Shown here: positions 42,663 to 51,423 of the stretch, piece by piece
How positions within the stretch are numbered: position 1 is the stretch's first letter
How the letters are laid out: each line of letters starts with the position of its first letter
DNA from: an uncultured Verrucomicrobiota bacterium
GTDB taxonomy: Bacteria; Verrucomicrobiota; Kiritimatiellia; CAIQIC01; Lenti-01
Direction: 5' to 3'
Assembly (NCBI GenBank): GCA_937872095.1
Contig: CALMNW010000075.1
Span: forward strand, 1-64,000
DNA length: 64,000 nucleotides
Translations under genes and position numbers: made by a program
The notes under the pieces: generated by a model
Database searches by the model: none
Told to the model about the DNA's origin: nothing
The model's input: the letters and a program-made list of their open reading frames with translations, nothing else

Positions 42663-43274
42663 ATGGACTGGACGACGTTCAACTGGGTGGATTGGCTGTT
42701 CATCGCGGTCCTGCTCTACGGCGCGGCGATGGGCGCGGTGCGGGGGCTGTCGCACGAACTGGCCACGCTGGTGGGGATGGTGGTCGCGGTGATCGCGACG
42801 CGCCTGTTCTACGAGCCGGTGTCGTTCTGGATCTGCGAACGCTGGGGCTGGAACGAGGAGGTCACGCGGCTCTTCGCGGTGGTGGCGCTGGCGCTGCTGG
42901 CGCTCTACGGCATGCGGCTGTTGCGGATCGCGCTGGGGGCGATGATGACGTTCGCCTTCAAGGGGCTGGTCGAGCGGCTCGGCGGCCTGATCGCCGGCTT
43001 TTTCCGCCAGGGCGTCGTGTTCCTGGTGCTGCTGCTGGCGGCGAGCTTCGTGCCGTGGAGCGGCCTGCAGCGCGCGGTGATGATCGACTCGACGGTCGGC
43101 CGCCAGGCGCTGCCGCTGCTGGTGGCGAAGTACAACGAACTGGCGGCGAAAGCCGCGATGGTGCCGGCGGAAATCCCCGTCGGCGTCGAATTGCCCCAGG
43201 CCGTCATGCCGCCGCCGCCCGAAGATGGCGGCGGGCTGCTCCAGACGATGCCGATGTTCCCTCCGGGCGAGTAG
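42663..43274 (+). CDS. CvpA-family membrane protein
   Basis: The 203-residue protein has four hydrophobic segments in the first 130 residues with 'WVDWLFIAVLLYGAAMGAVRGLSHELATLVGMVVAV'-type features (quoted partly; key residues GaxRG at the second turn), then 'LGGLIAGFFRQGVVFLVLLL'. This matches CvpA, linked to colicin V secretion and to biofilm or envelope functions. The C-terminal 50 residues are soluble and Pro/Ala-rich. It is followed by dnaG after seven bases. Confidence 0.85.
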   Translation: MDWTTFNWVDWLFIAVLLYGAAMGAVRGLSHELATLVGMVVAVIATRLFYEPVSFWICERWGWNEEVTRLFAVVALALLALYGMRLLRIALGAMMTFAFKGLVERLGGLIAGFFRQGVVFLVLLLAASFVPWSGLQRAVMIDSTVGRQALPLLVAKYNELAAKAAMVPAEIPVGVELPQAVMPPPPEDGGGLLQTMPMFPPGE

Positions 43275-43281
43275 GCGGGCC

Positions 43282-45120
43282 ATGGCGGGCATGGTCTCCA
43301 AGGAAACGATCGACCAGATCCGCAACGCGTTGGACATCGCCGACGTCATCGGTTCCTATATCCAGATCAAGCGGACGGGGCACGTGGCCAAGGCCTTGTG
43401 CCCGTTCCACAAGGAGAAGACCCCTTCGTTCCACGTCAACCCGGCGCGCCAGGCGTTCCATTGCTTCGGCTGCGGCGCCGGCGGCGACGTGTTCAAGTTC
43501 GTGATGCTCTACGACCACGTCGATTTCCCGACGGCGCTGCGGATGCTCGCGTCGCGCGCGGGCATCGCGATCCAGATCGACGAGAATCGTTCCGGTACGA
43601 GGGAGGGGCCGGGCAAGGACGAAATCTTCGCCGCCAACGAGGACGCCGCCAAGCGCTACCAGAAGGAACTGCTCCAGAGTCCGGAAGCCGCAGGCGCGCG
43701 GGACTATCTGAAAAAACGTTCGCTGGACGTCGCCGCCTGCAAGGAGTGGGGCATCGGCTATTCGCCGGAAGGCTGGGGGTTTCTGTCCGACGCGGCCGGC
43801 CCGCGCAACGGGCCCCGGATGAAGGCGCTGGAAGCGGCGGGGCTGCTGTCGACCAACGAAAAGGGCAACCTCTACGACCGGTTCCGCGGCCGCGTCATGT
43901 TCACGATCCGCGACGAACTGGGCCGCGCGGTCGGCTTCAGCGGGCGGGTGCTGAAGGCGGACGACAAGGCCGGCGGCAAATACGTCAACACGCCCGAAAC
44001 GGCGGTGTTCCGGAAAAGCCGCATCCTGTTCGGGCTCGACAAGGCGAAGCGGGAAATCCTCGATGCGCGCCGGGCGCTGCTGGTCGAGGGGCAAATCGAC
44101 TGCATCCGCTGCCATCTGGGCGGATTCAAGAACGCGGTGGCCTCGCAGGGCACGGCGTTCACCTCCGAGCACGCGGCGCTGCTCAAGCGCTACGCGGACC
44201 ACGTCGTGGTGGTGCTGGACGCGGACGCGGCGGGCCAGAAGGCCGCGCTGCGCAGCGCCGAACTGCTCATCGCGGAAGGTTTGGCCGTCTCGCTCGCCGC
44301 GCTGCCGCCGGGCGAGGATCCCGATTCGCTGATCCTGAAAAAAGGTTCCGAGGCCTTCGCCGCCGTGCTGCAGGACGCCCAGACGCCGATGGGGTTCCTG
44401 CTCGGCCTGCTGCGGAAAAGCGAAAATCTCAGCACGCAGGAGGGCTTGCTGCGCGCCACGCGCGCGGCCCTCGACCTGGCCGCGCACGCGCAGGGCGCGG
44501 TGCAGACCGAACAGATGTTGCGCGAGGCCGCCGCCGGCCTCGGCGTGGGTTTCGACGCCTTGCGGCGCGATTTGAAAGCGGCGGTCCGCCAGAAGTTCCG
44601 TCCGGCGCCGCCCGTCGCGGAGCCGGCGCCTGACGCGCCGGCCGCGCATCCGCTGGACGAAGTGGAATTGGCGATGCTGCTCGCCGCCGGCGATCCGGAA
44701 TTGGCCGGTTTCGTGCGGCGCTGGCTGCCCTATGCCCTGATCGCCGATCCGGGCTGCCGGGCCATCATCCACGCGCTGGCGGAGGAAGAAGGCGATCTGA
44801 TGGCGGCGCTCGACGACGAAAGCGAGGAGTGCCAGGTCCTTGCCGCGCGGATCGTCAACGCTCCGCAGAAGGTGGTGGGGACGGAAGCGGATATGGGCGT
44901 CGCCAAGGCCGCCCAGGATCTGGTGCTCCGCATCTGGCAGCGGCAGCTCGACGCTCAGCGCGAACGGTTAAGCCGTCGGATGAAGGAACAAGAAGGCGCG
45001 GCGCGGCAGGAAACGATGCGGGAACTCGCGGAACTGTTGCTCGACCAGGGCAAGCTCAAGCGGGGCTGGGCGCAGGCGGAGCCGATCCTCGAAATTCGTT
45101 TGCAGCAATTTTTGGCATAG
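43282..45120 (+). CDS. dnaG: DNA primase
   Basis: The 612-residue primase has the CHC2 zinc ribbon (C40, H43, C61, C64 in 'CPFHKEKTPSF' and 'CFGCGAGGD'). The catalytic core has 'LLVEGQIDCI' and 'VVVLDADAAGQKA' of the Toprim fold. The C-terminal third is the helicase-binding region. Either ATG (43282 or 43291) fits. The last 28 codons are shifted in codon style, and a degenerate second copy lies 2 kb downstream at 47103-47189. It is the final gene of the efpL-NUDIX-cvpA operon. Confidence 0.96.
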   Translation: MAGMVSKETIDQIRNALDIADVIGSYIQIKRTGHVAKALCPFHKEKTPSFHVNPARQAFHCFGCGAGGDVFKFVMLYDHVDFPTALRMLASRAGIAIQIDENRSGTREGPGKDEIFAANEDAAKRYQKELLQSPEAAGARDYLKKRSLDVAACKEWGIGYSPEGWGFLSDAAGPRNGPRMKALEAAGLLSTNEKGNLYDRFRGRVMFTIRDELGRAVGFSGRVLKADDKAGGKYVNTPETAVFRKSRILFGLDKAKREILDARRALLVEGQIDCIRCHLGGFKNAVASQGTAFTSEHAALLKRYADHVVVVLDADAAGQKAALRSAELLIAEGLAVSLAALPPGEDPDSLILKKGSEAFAAVLQDAQTPMGFLLGLLRKSENLSTQEGLLRATRAALDLAAHAQGAVQTEQMLREAAAGLGVGFDALRRDLKAAVRQKFRPAPPVAEPAPDAPAAHPLDEVELAMLLAAGDPELAGFVRRWLPYALIADPGCRAIIHALAEEEGDLMAALDDESEECQVLAARIVNAPQKVVGTEADMGVAKAAQDLVLRIWQRQLDAQRERLSRRMKEQEGAARQETMRELAELLLDQGKLKRGWAQAEPILEIRLQQFLA

Positions 45121-45197
45121 CAATGTATTTTCCCGCAGGTGGCTGCTTGAAAGAACGGTTGCCGCAAGCAGTCGGGAATTGGCGTGGACGACAAGTG

Positions 45198-45224
45198 TTG
45201 ATTCTTGTATCCGCGCGCAATAAT
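45198..45224 (+). promoter_or_regulatory. Weak candidate promoter of the Sel1 gene
   Basis: TTGATT (45198-45203) and AATAAT (45219-45224) are 15 bases apart in an AT-richer 120-base gap. No Shine-Dalgarno precedes the ATG at 45241, which is 17 bases downstream of the -10. The whole gap belongs to the lower-GC segment. Confidence 0.3.
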
Positions 45225-45240
45225 TGCATAGTAAACGATT

Positions 45241-47085
45241 ATGAAATCTCGGCGGGCCTTGCTTGTATTGTTGGCGTGCTTTCTTTGCGAGGATTGCATT
45301 GCTGCGGTTCGCCTGAATGTCATATCCGATTCGGTTTCGGCAATTGAAACGGTTTTGGACGCAAGCCGCTTCATTGTCGTAAAACAGTTGGCGGAAGAAG
45401 GCGATCCCGAGGCGCAATGCCGTTTGGGGAGTCACTACGAAAAGGGAATTGGCACTTCGCCCGATCCAACCAACGCGGTTTACTGGTACCGACAATCGGC
45501 AAATCAAAATTATGCGGCTGCGCAAAACCACCTCGGACTTTGTTATAAAAAGGGGATTGGAGTTTGTGCGAATATCGATGAAGCGCTGAAGTGGTATCAA
45601 CTGGCCGCCGACCTTAACGATCCGTGCGCCCAAGCCAACTTGGGCGCGTGCTATCAAGACGGGATGGGTGTGGAGTTAAATCCCGAACGCGCCGTATTTT
45701 GGTATCGGAAATCCGCATCGCAAGGTAATTGCGCAGCGCAATACAATTTGGGTATTTGCTGTGAGAAAGCAATAGGCGTTGAATCCAATCTCACGGAAGC
45801 TATTCGATGGTATCGGCTGGCGGCGGCACAGGGCATGCCATGGGCGCAACTTGCCTTGGGGCTTTGTTATACCGAGCGAATCGAGCTGCAAGCAGAGCAA
45901 GCCGAAGGAGTCCATTGGCTTAGAAAAGCGGCGGAAAATGGGGAGGTCGAGGCCCAATACGCCTTGGCGTCTTGTCTTTCAAGTGGCAAGGGGACTTCCA
46001 AGGACGATCCCGAAGCCTATCGTTGGTTTTGCCAGGCGGCGGCCATGGGCCATTCAAATGCGGAATATGCGGTCGGCACGTATTTCGCGCGAGGTTTAGT
46101 GGTTCAATCTAATGCCAGCGAGGCGATTGTCTGGTTCAATCGAGCGGCGTTGCATGGCAGCATTCCCGCTTGCTATGCATTGGGTCAGCATTACATGATC
46201 GGCATTGGCACGGCCCCGGATTTAAAGATGGCGAAAAAGTGTTATGAGAAGGGGGCACTGGCTGGCAGCGATCCAGCTCAACTCGCATTGGGAAATTGCT
46301 ATTATGACGGCCAAGGAGCCGAGAAAGATTTTGCCCAGGCGGTTGTTTGGTTTAAATTGGCTGCCGATCAAGGCAATCCAGATGCCATGTACAATTTGGG
46401 TGTTTGTTATGAATTGGGACATGGAGTGACCCAAAACTATGACGAGGCGTTGCGTCAATATAGAATGGCCAGCGAGAACGGTCAGATATCTGCGACCGAG
46501 AAAATTGGCGAGTTTTATCAACATGGCCGGAGCGTGCCCCTGGATTTTCGGCTTGCAATGCAGTGGCACCAAAAAGCGGCCACAAATGGCTGTATAGCTG
46601 CCCAATACAATTTGGGATGGATGCATGAAAACGGCAAGGGATGCGTGCCGGATATCTCCGCGGCAATACCGTGGTACATGCAGGCTGCTAGCAATGGGAT
46701 GGCGCAGGCGCAGAACAAAATCGGCTTATTTTATGTTACGGGCAATGGGCTTCCTATAAATCCGACCGAAGGCATCAAGTGGTTTCAATTGGCCGTAGAA
46801 CAAGGAGAACCCTATGCGGAAAGCAACTTGGGCTACAGCTACGAAACGGGCAACGGCGTGGAACGGGATATGCAAAAGGCGTTGGCATTATACCGTTTAG
46901 CGGCGGCTCGGGGTTGTCCTGATGCCATGATTAATCTTCGAAACTGTTATGCCCATGGCTGCGGCGTAAAAAAGGACGTCGTTCAAGCTCAAGAATGGCA
47001 TCAAAAGGCGATGAAAGCTTTTGCAACGCCCAATTCGGTTTGGGTTGCCGGACAGCCATTAGGGCTCGCACATCCATTGCCTTGA
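45241..47085 (+). CDS. Secreted Sel1-repeat (TPR-like) protein, probable island gene
   Basis: The 614-residue protein has a signal peptide (about residues 1-22). At least 15 tandem Sel1 repeats of about 36 residues follow, each with 'A..LG..Y..G.GV..D...A..WY..AA' spacing. Sel1 repeats form a solenoid that binds other proteins, and are found in envelope and host-interaction factors. The gene is clearly lower in G+C than its neighbours and uses A/T-ending codons freely. It lies between two copies of the dnaG 3' end, so it looks acquired. No other island gene is visible. Confidence 0.85.
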   Translation: MKSRRALLVLLACFLCEDCIAAVRLNVISDSVSAIETVLDASRFIVVKQLAEEGDPEAQCRLGSHYEKGIGTSPDPTNAVYWYRQSANQNYAAAQNHLGLCYKKGIGVCANIDEALKWYQLAADLNDPCAQANLGACYQDGMGVELNPERAVFWYRKSASQGNCAAQYNLGICCEKAIGVESNLTEAIRWYRLAAAQGMPWAQLALGLCYTERIELQAEQAEGVHWLRKAAENGEVEAQYALASCLSSGKGTSKDDPEAYRWFCQAAAMGHSNAEYAVGTYFARGLVVQSNASEAIVWFNRAALHGSIPACYALGQHYMIGIGTAPDLKMAKKCYEKGALAGSDPAQLALGNCYYDGQGAEKDFAQAVVWFKLAADQGNPDAMYNLGVCYELGHGVTQNYDEALRQYRMASENGQISATEKIGEFYQHGRSVPLDFRLAMQWHQKAATNGCIAAQYNLGWMHENGKGCVPDISAAIPWYMQAASNGMAQAQNKIGLFYVTGNGLPINPTEGIKWFQLAVEQGEPYAESNLGYSYETGNGVERDMQKALALYRLAAARGCPDAMINLRNCYAHGCGVKKDVVQAQEWHQKAMKAFATPNSVWVAGQPLGLAHPLP

Positions 47086-47102
47086 CATTATCGGCGCCAT
47101 AG

Positions 47103-47189
47103 CTGCTCGATCTGGGCAAACTGAAGCTCGGTTGGGAGCGGGCGCACCCGATCCTCGATCTCCATTTGCACAAGTTCGCCGAGGGCTAG
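47103..47189 (+). pseudogene. Degenerate second copy of the dnaG 3' end
   Basis: Twenty-eight codons in frame from 47103 to a TAG at 47187 align with the end of DnaG. LLDLGKLKLGWERAHPIL here matches LLDQGKLKRGWAQAEPIL there, with about three-quarters of the bases identical over 75 positions by hand alignment. The copy has GC-rich codons like the surrounding genes and ends where hrpB ends on the opposite strand. It probably is the original dnaG 3' end, displaced by the Sel1 segment. Confidence 0.75.
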
Positions 47190-49714
47190 CGCCACTCGTG
47201 CTTGGGGTATTTCCGGCGCAGTTCCTGCTTGATGCGCGGATAATGGTCGCGCCAGAAGCCGGGAAGATCCTTCGTGATCTGCACGGGCCGCTGGCTGGGG
47301 GCCAGGATATGGATCACCAGCGGCACGCGGCCTGCGGCGATGGCGGGGAGGAATTCGACGCCGAACAGTTCCTGGATGCGCGCGGACACGTACGGTTCGG
47401 CCGCATCGGCGTACTGCACCTTGACGCTGCGGCCGTTGGCGAGCGCGACGCGTTCGGGCGCGTGCTTTTCCACGAGCGCGATCTGCGCGGGCGAGAGCAG
47501 CGCTTTCACCGCGTGGAGCACCGGCCGGTCCTTGACGTCTTTGTAGGAAACCGCGCCGTGGCAGATCTGCTGGACCAGCAGTTCGCGCGCCGCATCGTCG
47601 TAGGCGGGCAGTTCCCAGTCGGGGCAGGTTTTGGCCAGCAGGTTCGCGCGCGCGATCCATTGGTCCACGGCCCGGTCCCATTCCTTGAGAACGCACTCGC
47701 CGGCCAGGACGGCCTTGGCCAGCAGACGCGCGGATTCTTCTGCCGGCGGCGGGTCGAGGGGGCGCGAATCGAGGGCCAAATCGCGGAAGACGATTTCGCG
47801 GCGGGCGACGGCGCGCTTGGCGGCGGCGTCCCAATCGACGGCGATTCGCTCGGAAAAATCGTCGGGGAACAGCTCGCGGAGCCATTCCTCGCGGATGGCG
47901 GTGGCCTGCGTGAGCAGGACGTTGACTTCGCCGTCGCCGCGGCCGATTTCGTGGATTTCGTTGGCGACGAGCAGGGGGGCTTCGTCGGCGACGGATTCGC
48001 GGGCGAGTTCGCCGCGCCGCTTGTGGACGAGATCGCAGCGCAGCGTACCGCGGTCGAGGCGGTGCGCGACCTGGTCGGAAAATCCCGCGAGGACGCACTT
48101 GGCGATTTCCTCGTCCTCGGGCGGCGCGGATTCGATCGGCAGCCGCTGCGATTCGGCGATGCGCAGGAAATGGTCCCAGAGCGGGCCGACCTGGCGCGCG
48201 GAGGCGGCGTGGATGCCGAGGCGGCGGCAGCGGCCGAGGTCGAATCCGTTCTGGCGCGCGTAGTTCCAGGCGCGCATGAGCACGAACAGGTCCGAGCCGG
48301 ACGTTCCCAGCAGATCGCGCCGCTGTTCGGCGGCGGGTTTTCCCGCGTTGCGCACGAGCAGGGAGCGGCCTTGCGCGATGGCGGCGATGAGCGCGACGGG
48401 TTTCACGGCGCCGCGTTCGCCGGCGGCGAGCAGCATGCGGGCGTAGCGCGGATGGACGGGGAACGACAGCATGCGCCGGCCCAGCGGGGTGGGCGCGCCG
48501 TCGCCGGCGAGGGCGCCGAGATCGCGCAGGAGGGTCAGCGCGCGTTCCAGCGCCTTGGGCTCGGGCGGCTCCAGCCACGGATAGGCCGCGACGTCGCGCA
48601 CGCCCAGCGCCTTGAGTGTCAGCAGGATTTCCGACGGATCGACGCGTTTGATTTCGGGCAGGTCGTGTCCGGCGCGGCCGGCGTGCTCCTGCTCCGTCCA
48701 AAGGCGGATGGCGTGGCCGGGGGCGGTGCGGCCGGCGCGGCCGGAGCGCTGGTCGGCGGAAGCGCGCGAGATGTTTTCGATCAACAGCGTGTTGATGCCG
48801 CGCCAGGGATCGAAGCGGGCGACGCGCGCGAGGCCGGCGTCGATCACGAGCCGGATGCCGTCGATGGTGAGCGAGGTTTCGGCGACGTTGGTGGCCACGA
48901 CGATTTTCTTGCGGTCGTAGCGCGCGACGGCGGCGTCCTGGTCGTTGGGCGGCAATTCGCCGTGCAGGGGCAGGAGCAGCGCGCCTTTGGCGGCGTCCGT
49001 CCGGCGCAGGGCGTCGATCGTGCGCTGGATTTCGTAGGCGCCGGGCATGAAGATGAGCGCGTCGCCGGGATTCTTCCCTTCGTGCGCGGCGCGTTCGTAG
49101 GCTTCCGCGGCGGCGTCCCACGGCGTGTCGCGGTCGGGATGCAGGGGCTTCGCGAGATGTTCGATCTCGACGGGGAAGGCGCGGCCTTCGGAATGGACGA
49201 GTTCGCAGGGTTCCAGATACGGCTGGAGCAGGCGCGTGTCGAGCGTGGCCGACATGACGATCAGCAGGAGATCCGGCCGCGTGGTTTTCTGGAGGCGCAG
49301 CGCCTGGGCGAGGGTGACGTCGCCGTAGACGTGGCGTTCGTGGAATTCGTCGAACAGGATCGCGGAGACGCCCGGCAGGTCGGGCTGCGAGAGCATCTGG
49401 CGCAGGAGGATGCCTTCGGTCTCGAAATGGATGCGCGTGGCGGGGCCGCAGACGGATTCGAAGCGGATTTGGTAGCCGACTTCGCCGCCGAGCTTCGCGC
49501 CGCGTTCTTCGGCGACGCGCTTGGCCAGCAGGCGCGTGGCGAGGCGCCGCGGCTGGAGCACGACGGCCTTGCCCGCGCCCAGCGCGCCCAGATCCAGCAG
49601 CATCTGCGGCACCTGCGTGGATTTTCCCGAACCGGTGGGCGCGGTCAGGATGATCCGCCGCGAGCGCTTCAGCGCGGCGGCCAGATCGTTCCGGATGGCG
49701 TGGATGGGCAACAT
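47186..49714 (-). CDS. hrpB: ATP-dependent RNA helicase HrpB
   Basis: The 842-residue DEAH-box helicase has 'TAPTGSGKSTQVPQ' (Walker A), 'LFDEFHERHV' (DEFH in place of DEAH, as in HrpB), 'VMSATLDTR' and 'SGRAGRTAPGHAIRLW'. The C-terminal HrpB domain ends with 'FWRDHYPRIKQELRRKYPKH'. The start is the ATG at 49714. A GTG nine codons upstream is possible. It is convergent with the dnaG remnant, overlapping it by three bases. Confidence 0.95.
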   Translation of the reverse strand: MLPIHAIRNDLAAALKRSRRIILTAPTGSGKSTQVPQMLLDLGALGAGKAVVLQPRRLATRLLAKRVAEERGAKLGGEVGYQIRFESVCGPATRIHFETEGILLRQMLSQPDLPGVSAILFDEFHERHVYGDVTLAQALRLQKTTRPDLLLIVMSATLDTRLLQPYLEPCELVHSEGRAFPVEIEHLAKPLHPDRDTPWDAAAEAYERAAHEGKNPGDALIFMPGAYEIQRTIDALRRTDAAKGALLLPLHGELPPNDQDAAVARYDRKKIVVATNVAETSLTIDGIRLVIDAGLARVARFDPWRGINTLLIENISRASADQRSGRAGRTAPGHAIRLWTEQEHAGRAGHDLPEIKRVDPSEILLTLKALGVRDVAAYPWLEPPEPKALERALTLLRDLGALAGDGAPTPLGRRMLSFPVHPRYARMLLAAGERGAVKPVALIAAIAQGRSLLVRNAGKPAAEQRRDLLGTSGSDLFVLMRAWNYARQNGFDLGRCRRLGIHAASARQVGPLWDHFLRIAESQRLPIESAPPEDEEIAKCVLAGFSDQVAHRLDRGTLRCDLVHKRRGELARESVADEAPLLVANEIHEIGRGDGEVNVLLTQATAIREEWLRELFPDDFSERIAVDWDAAAKRAVARREIVFRDLALDSRPLDPPPAEESARLLAKAVLAGECVLKEWDRAVDQWIARANLLAKTCPDWELPAYDDAARELLVQQICHGAVSYKDVKDRPVLHAVKALLSPAQIALVEKHAPERVALANGRSVKVQYADAAEPYVSARIQELFGVEFLPAIAAGRVPLVIHILAPSQRPVQITKDLPGFWRDHYPRIKQELRRKYPKHEWR

Positions 49715-49772
49715 GGAGAAGGCAAGATAAGGTAAAAGCACGGAACAGCCAACCGCCGTTTTCGGCGGGACG

Positions 49773-50768
49773 CTATTCGATCCGCAGATCGAGAACCTCG
49801 TTTTCTTCGAGGATGAGGCCGGATCGGACGGGAACGGATTGATGGAGGAGATAGCCGCGTTTCATTTCGTTCAGTTGAAGGTCGCAGCGACCCGGCGGGA
49901 GGATCACGGAAAATGCGAGATTGGACCGAAGAATGCAACCGTAGCTTCCGCTGTCGGTGTTGGCCCGCAGGTCGATGCGGAATCCGGTTTCCTCTTCGGG
50001 CCAGGGGCCGTTGCGGACGACGCCCGAGATGCCGTGTTTTCGGAGGAATTCGGGCGAGATGTTTCCGTTGAGGGTGGCCTTGCCGATGCGGCGGATTTCA
50101 ACGGGGACGGCATACCCATTTTGAAGCGGGAGATGGGAGGGTTCGAGGACCCAGGGGGAATCGAACCGGGATGGGGCAGAGGCGAGGGCGATATCCAGCC
50201 GGCGCGATTCGACCGAAGAGTGAGAAAAAGCGGAATTGGCGAAAAACGGATCGCCGGCGATATCGGGGATGGAGGTGGAGAAAAAGCCGTCTGCGCGCGT
50301 TCGGGCGGAGGCCATGGGCAGACGGGGAACGCCGCCGTCGGAATAGCCGAAGAAGGAGGCGGCTTCGTCCATGAAATAGGTAAAGACGAGCGTTTCGTCG
50401 GCGACGGGCCGGCCTTGAGAATCGACGAGCTTGCCTTCCAGCGGAATGGAATCCAGGGGGACGAAGAAGGGGTTCCAGGAATCGCCGGCGCGCAGGTCAT
50501 CGACATAGTCGATGCGGTATCCGGGCAGGTAGGCGAAAAGCTTGACGACGTCGGAAGTCGTGCAGAAAATTTCGTATTCGCAGACGCCTTTTTTGCCGGG
50601 CTGGTCGCCGGCCTGAAGCCCTTGGCCGTAGATGCCCGCTCCGATGCGAAGGTTCTCCATGTCCATTTCCGGCGGAATGCGGACGCGGACGGCGGTCGGG
50701 GGAGGCACGGCGCGAGCGACGAGGGCGACGGCGCAAAGACCGGCAAGGAGAGCGGTTTTTCGGCGCAT
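49773..50768 (-). CDS. Secreted protein of unknown function
   Basis: The 331-residue protein has a signal peptide (residues 1-20, ending 'VARAVPPP'). The mature part contains 'PLEGKLVDSQGRPVADETLVFTYFMDE', which reads like a carboxypeptidase-regulatory or Ig-like beta domain ('G.V.D..G.pv.na.V'). The rest is beta-rich and ends 'GLILEENEVLDLRIE'. I recognise no family. It lies two bases after the nucleoside-kinase-like gene on the same strand. Confidence 0.65.
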   Translation of the reverse strand: MRRKTALLAGLCAVALVARAVPPPTAVRVRIPPEMDMENLRIGAGIYGQGLQAGDQPGKKGVCEYEIFCTTSDVVKLFAYLPGYRIDYVDDLRAGDSWNPFFVPLDSIPLEGKLVDSQGRPVADETLVFTYFMDEAASFFGYSDGGVPRLPMASARTRADGFFSTSIPDIAGDPFFANSAFSHSSVESRRLDIALASAPSRFDSPWVLEPSHLPLQNGYAVPVEIRRIGKATLNGNISPEFLRKHGISGVVRNGPWPEEETGFRIDLRANTDSGSYGCILRSNLAFSVILPPGRCDLQLNEMKRGYLLHQSVPVRSGLILEENEVLDLRIE

Positions 50769-50769
50769 G

Positions 50770-51402
50770 CTAGGTCTCCATCCAAAGCCCGCCGGTGGCT
50801 GCGAGCCAGTCGGCGACGCGGTCGGCGGCGGCGGGCACGTCGTTGTCGGACATATCGAGCCGGAGGACGGGAAGGATGGAGTCGGCGACGAGACGATCGA
50901 GGACTTCCTGTTCGCGGACGAAGAGGGAGAGGTCGTCGTACTGATCGGGCTTGCCGGAGACCTGCAGGCGTTTTTCGCGGGCGGCGGCGAAGGATGCGGG
51001 AGTGCGGACGCAGTAGACGAGGCGGAAGTTGAGGGGCCGCAGGCGCTCTTCCAGCCAGCGGAAGTCGTAGTCCTTGCCCCGGGCCATGAGCTGGAACATG
51101 CGGGTGGAGAGGTGGAAGCGGTCGACGATCCACGAGTAGTAGCGCTGGAGTTCGAAGAGGCGGGTCCACGTGGCGTAGGTTTCCATCGCCAGGGCTTCTT
51201 CCTGCGGCTCGAAATTGATGAGGCCGCGGCCCCAGGGGAAGTTGGTGAAGGCGCACCATTCGCCGGAAACGAGCGGCGAGTGGTAGCGGTAGCGGCGGGG
51301 ACCGACGATGCGCGGATGCTCGTTGAGCGCGAAGGCGAGGTCGGTCTTGAAGGTCAGGCGGGTGCCTTCGAGGATGATCTTGGGCGTGAGCTTGTGTCCC
51401 AT
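50770..51402 (-). CDS. Deoxynucleoside/thymidylate-kinase-like protein with an altered P-loop
   Basis: The 210-residue protein has the outline of a deoxynucleoside kinase. It opens with 'KIILEGTRLTFKTDLAFAL' at the P-loop position, has 'WIVDRFHLSTRMFQLM' (the DR[FS] motif) near residue 92, and a lid-like 'VRTPASFAAAREKRL' later. The P-loop reads TRLTFKTD rather than GxxGxGK[ST], so ATP binding may be weak or altered. It lies upstream of the secreted protein and downstream of an NSS symporter. It may be a degenerate or specialised kinase. Confidence 0.7.
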   Translation of the reverse strand: MGHKLTPKIILEGTRLTFKTDLAFALNEHPRIVGPRRYRYHSPLVSGEWCAFTNFPWGRGLINFEPQEEALAMETYATWTRLFELQRYYSWIVDRFHLSTRMFQLMARGKDYDFRWLEERLRPLNFRLVYCVRTPASFAAAREKRLQVSGKPDQYDDLSLFVREQEVLDRLVADSILPVLRLDMSDNDVPAAADRVADWLAATGGLWMET

Positions 51403-51423
51403 GGGAGGAATCCGGTCTTGAAT

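Noticed and set aside
47132-49735. 867-codon plus-strand frame opposite hrpB
   Set aside because: It is an antisense shadow of a strongly conserved helicase gene; composition is biased and no domain is visible.
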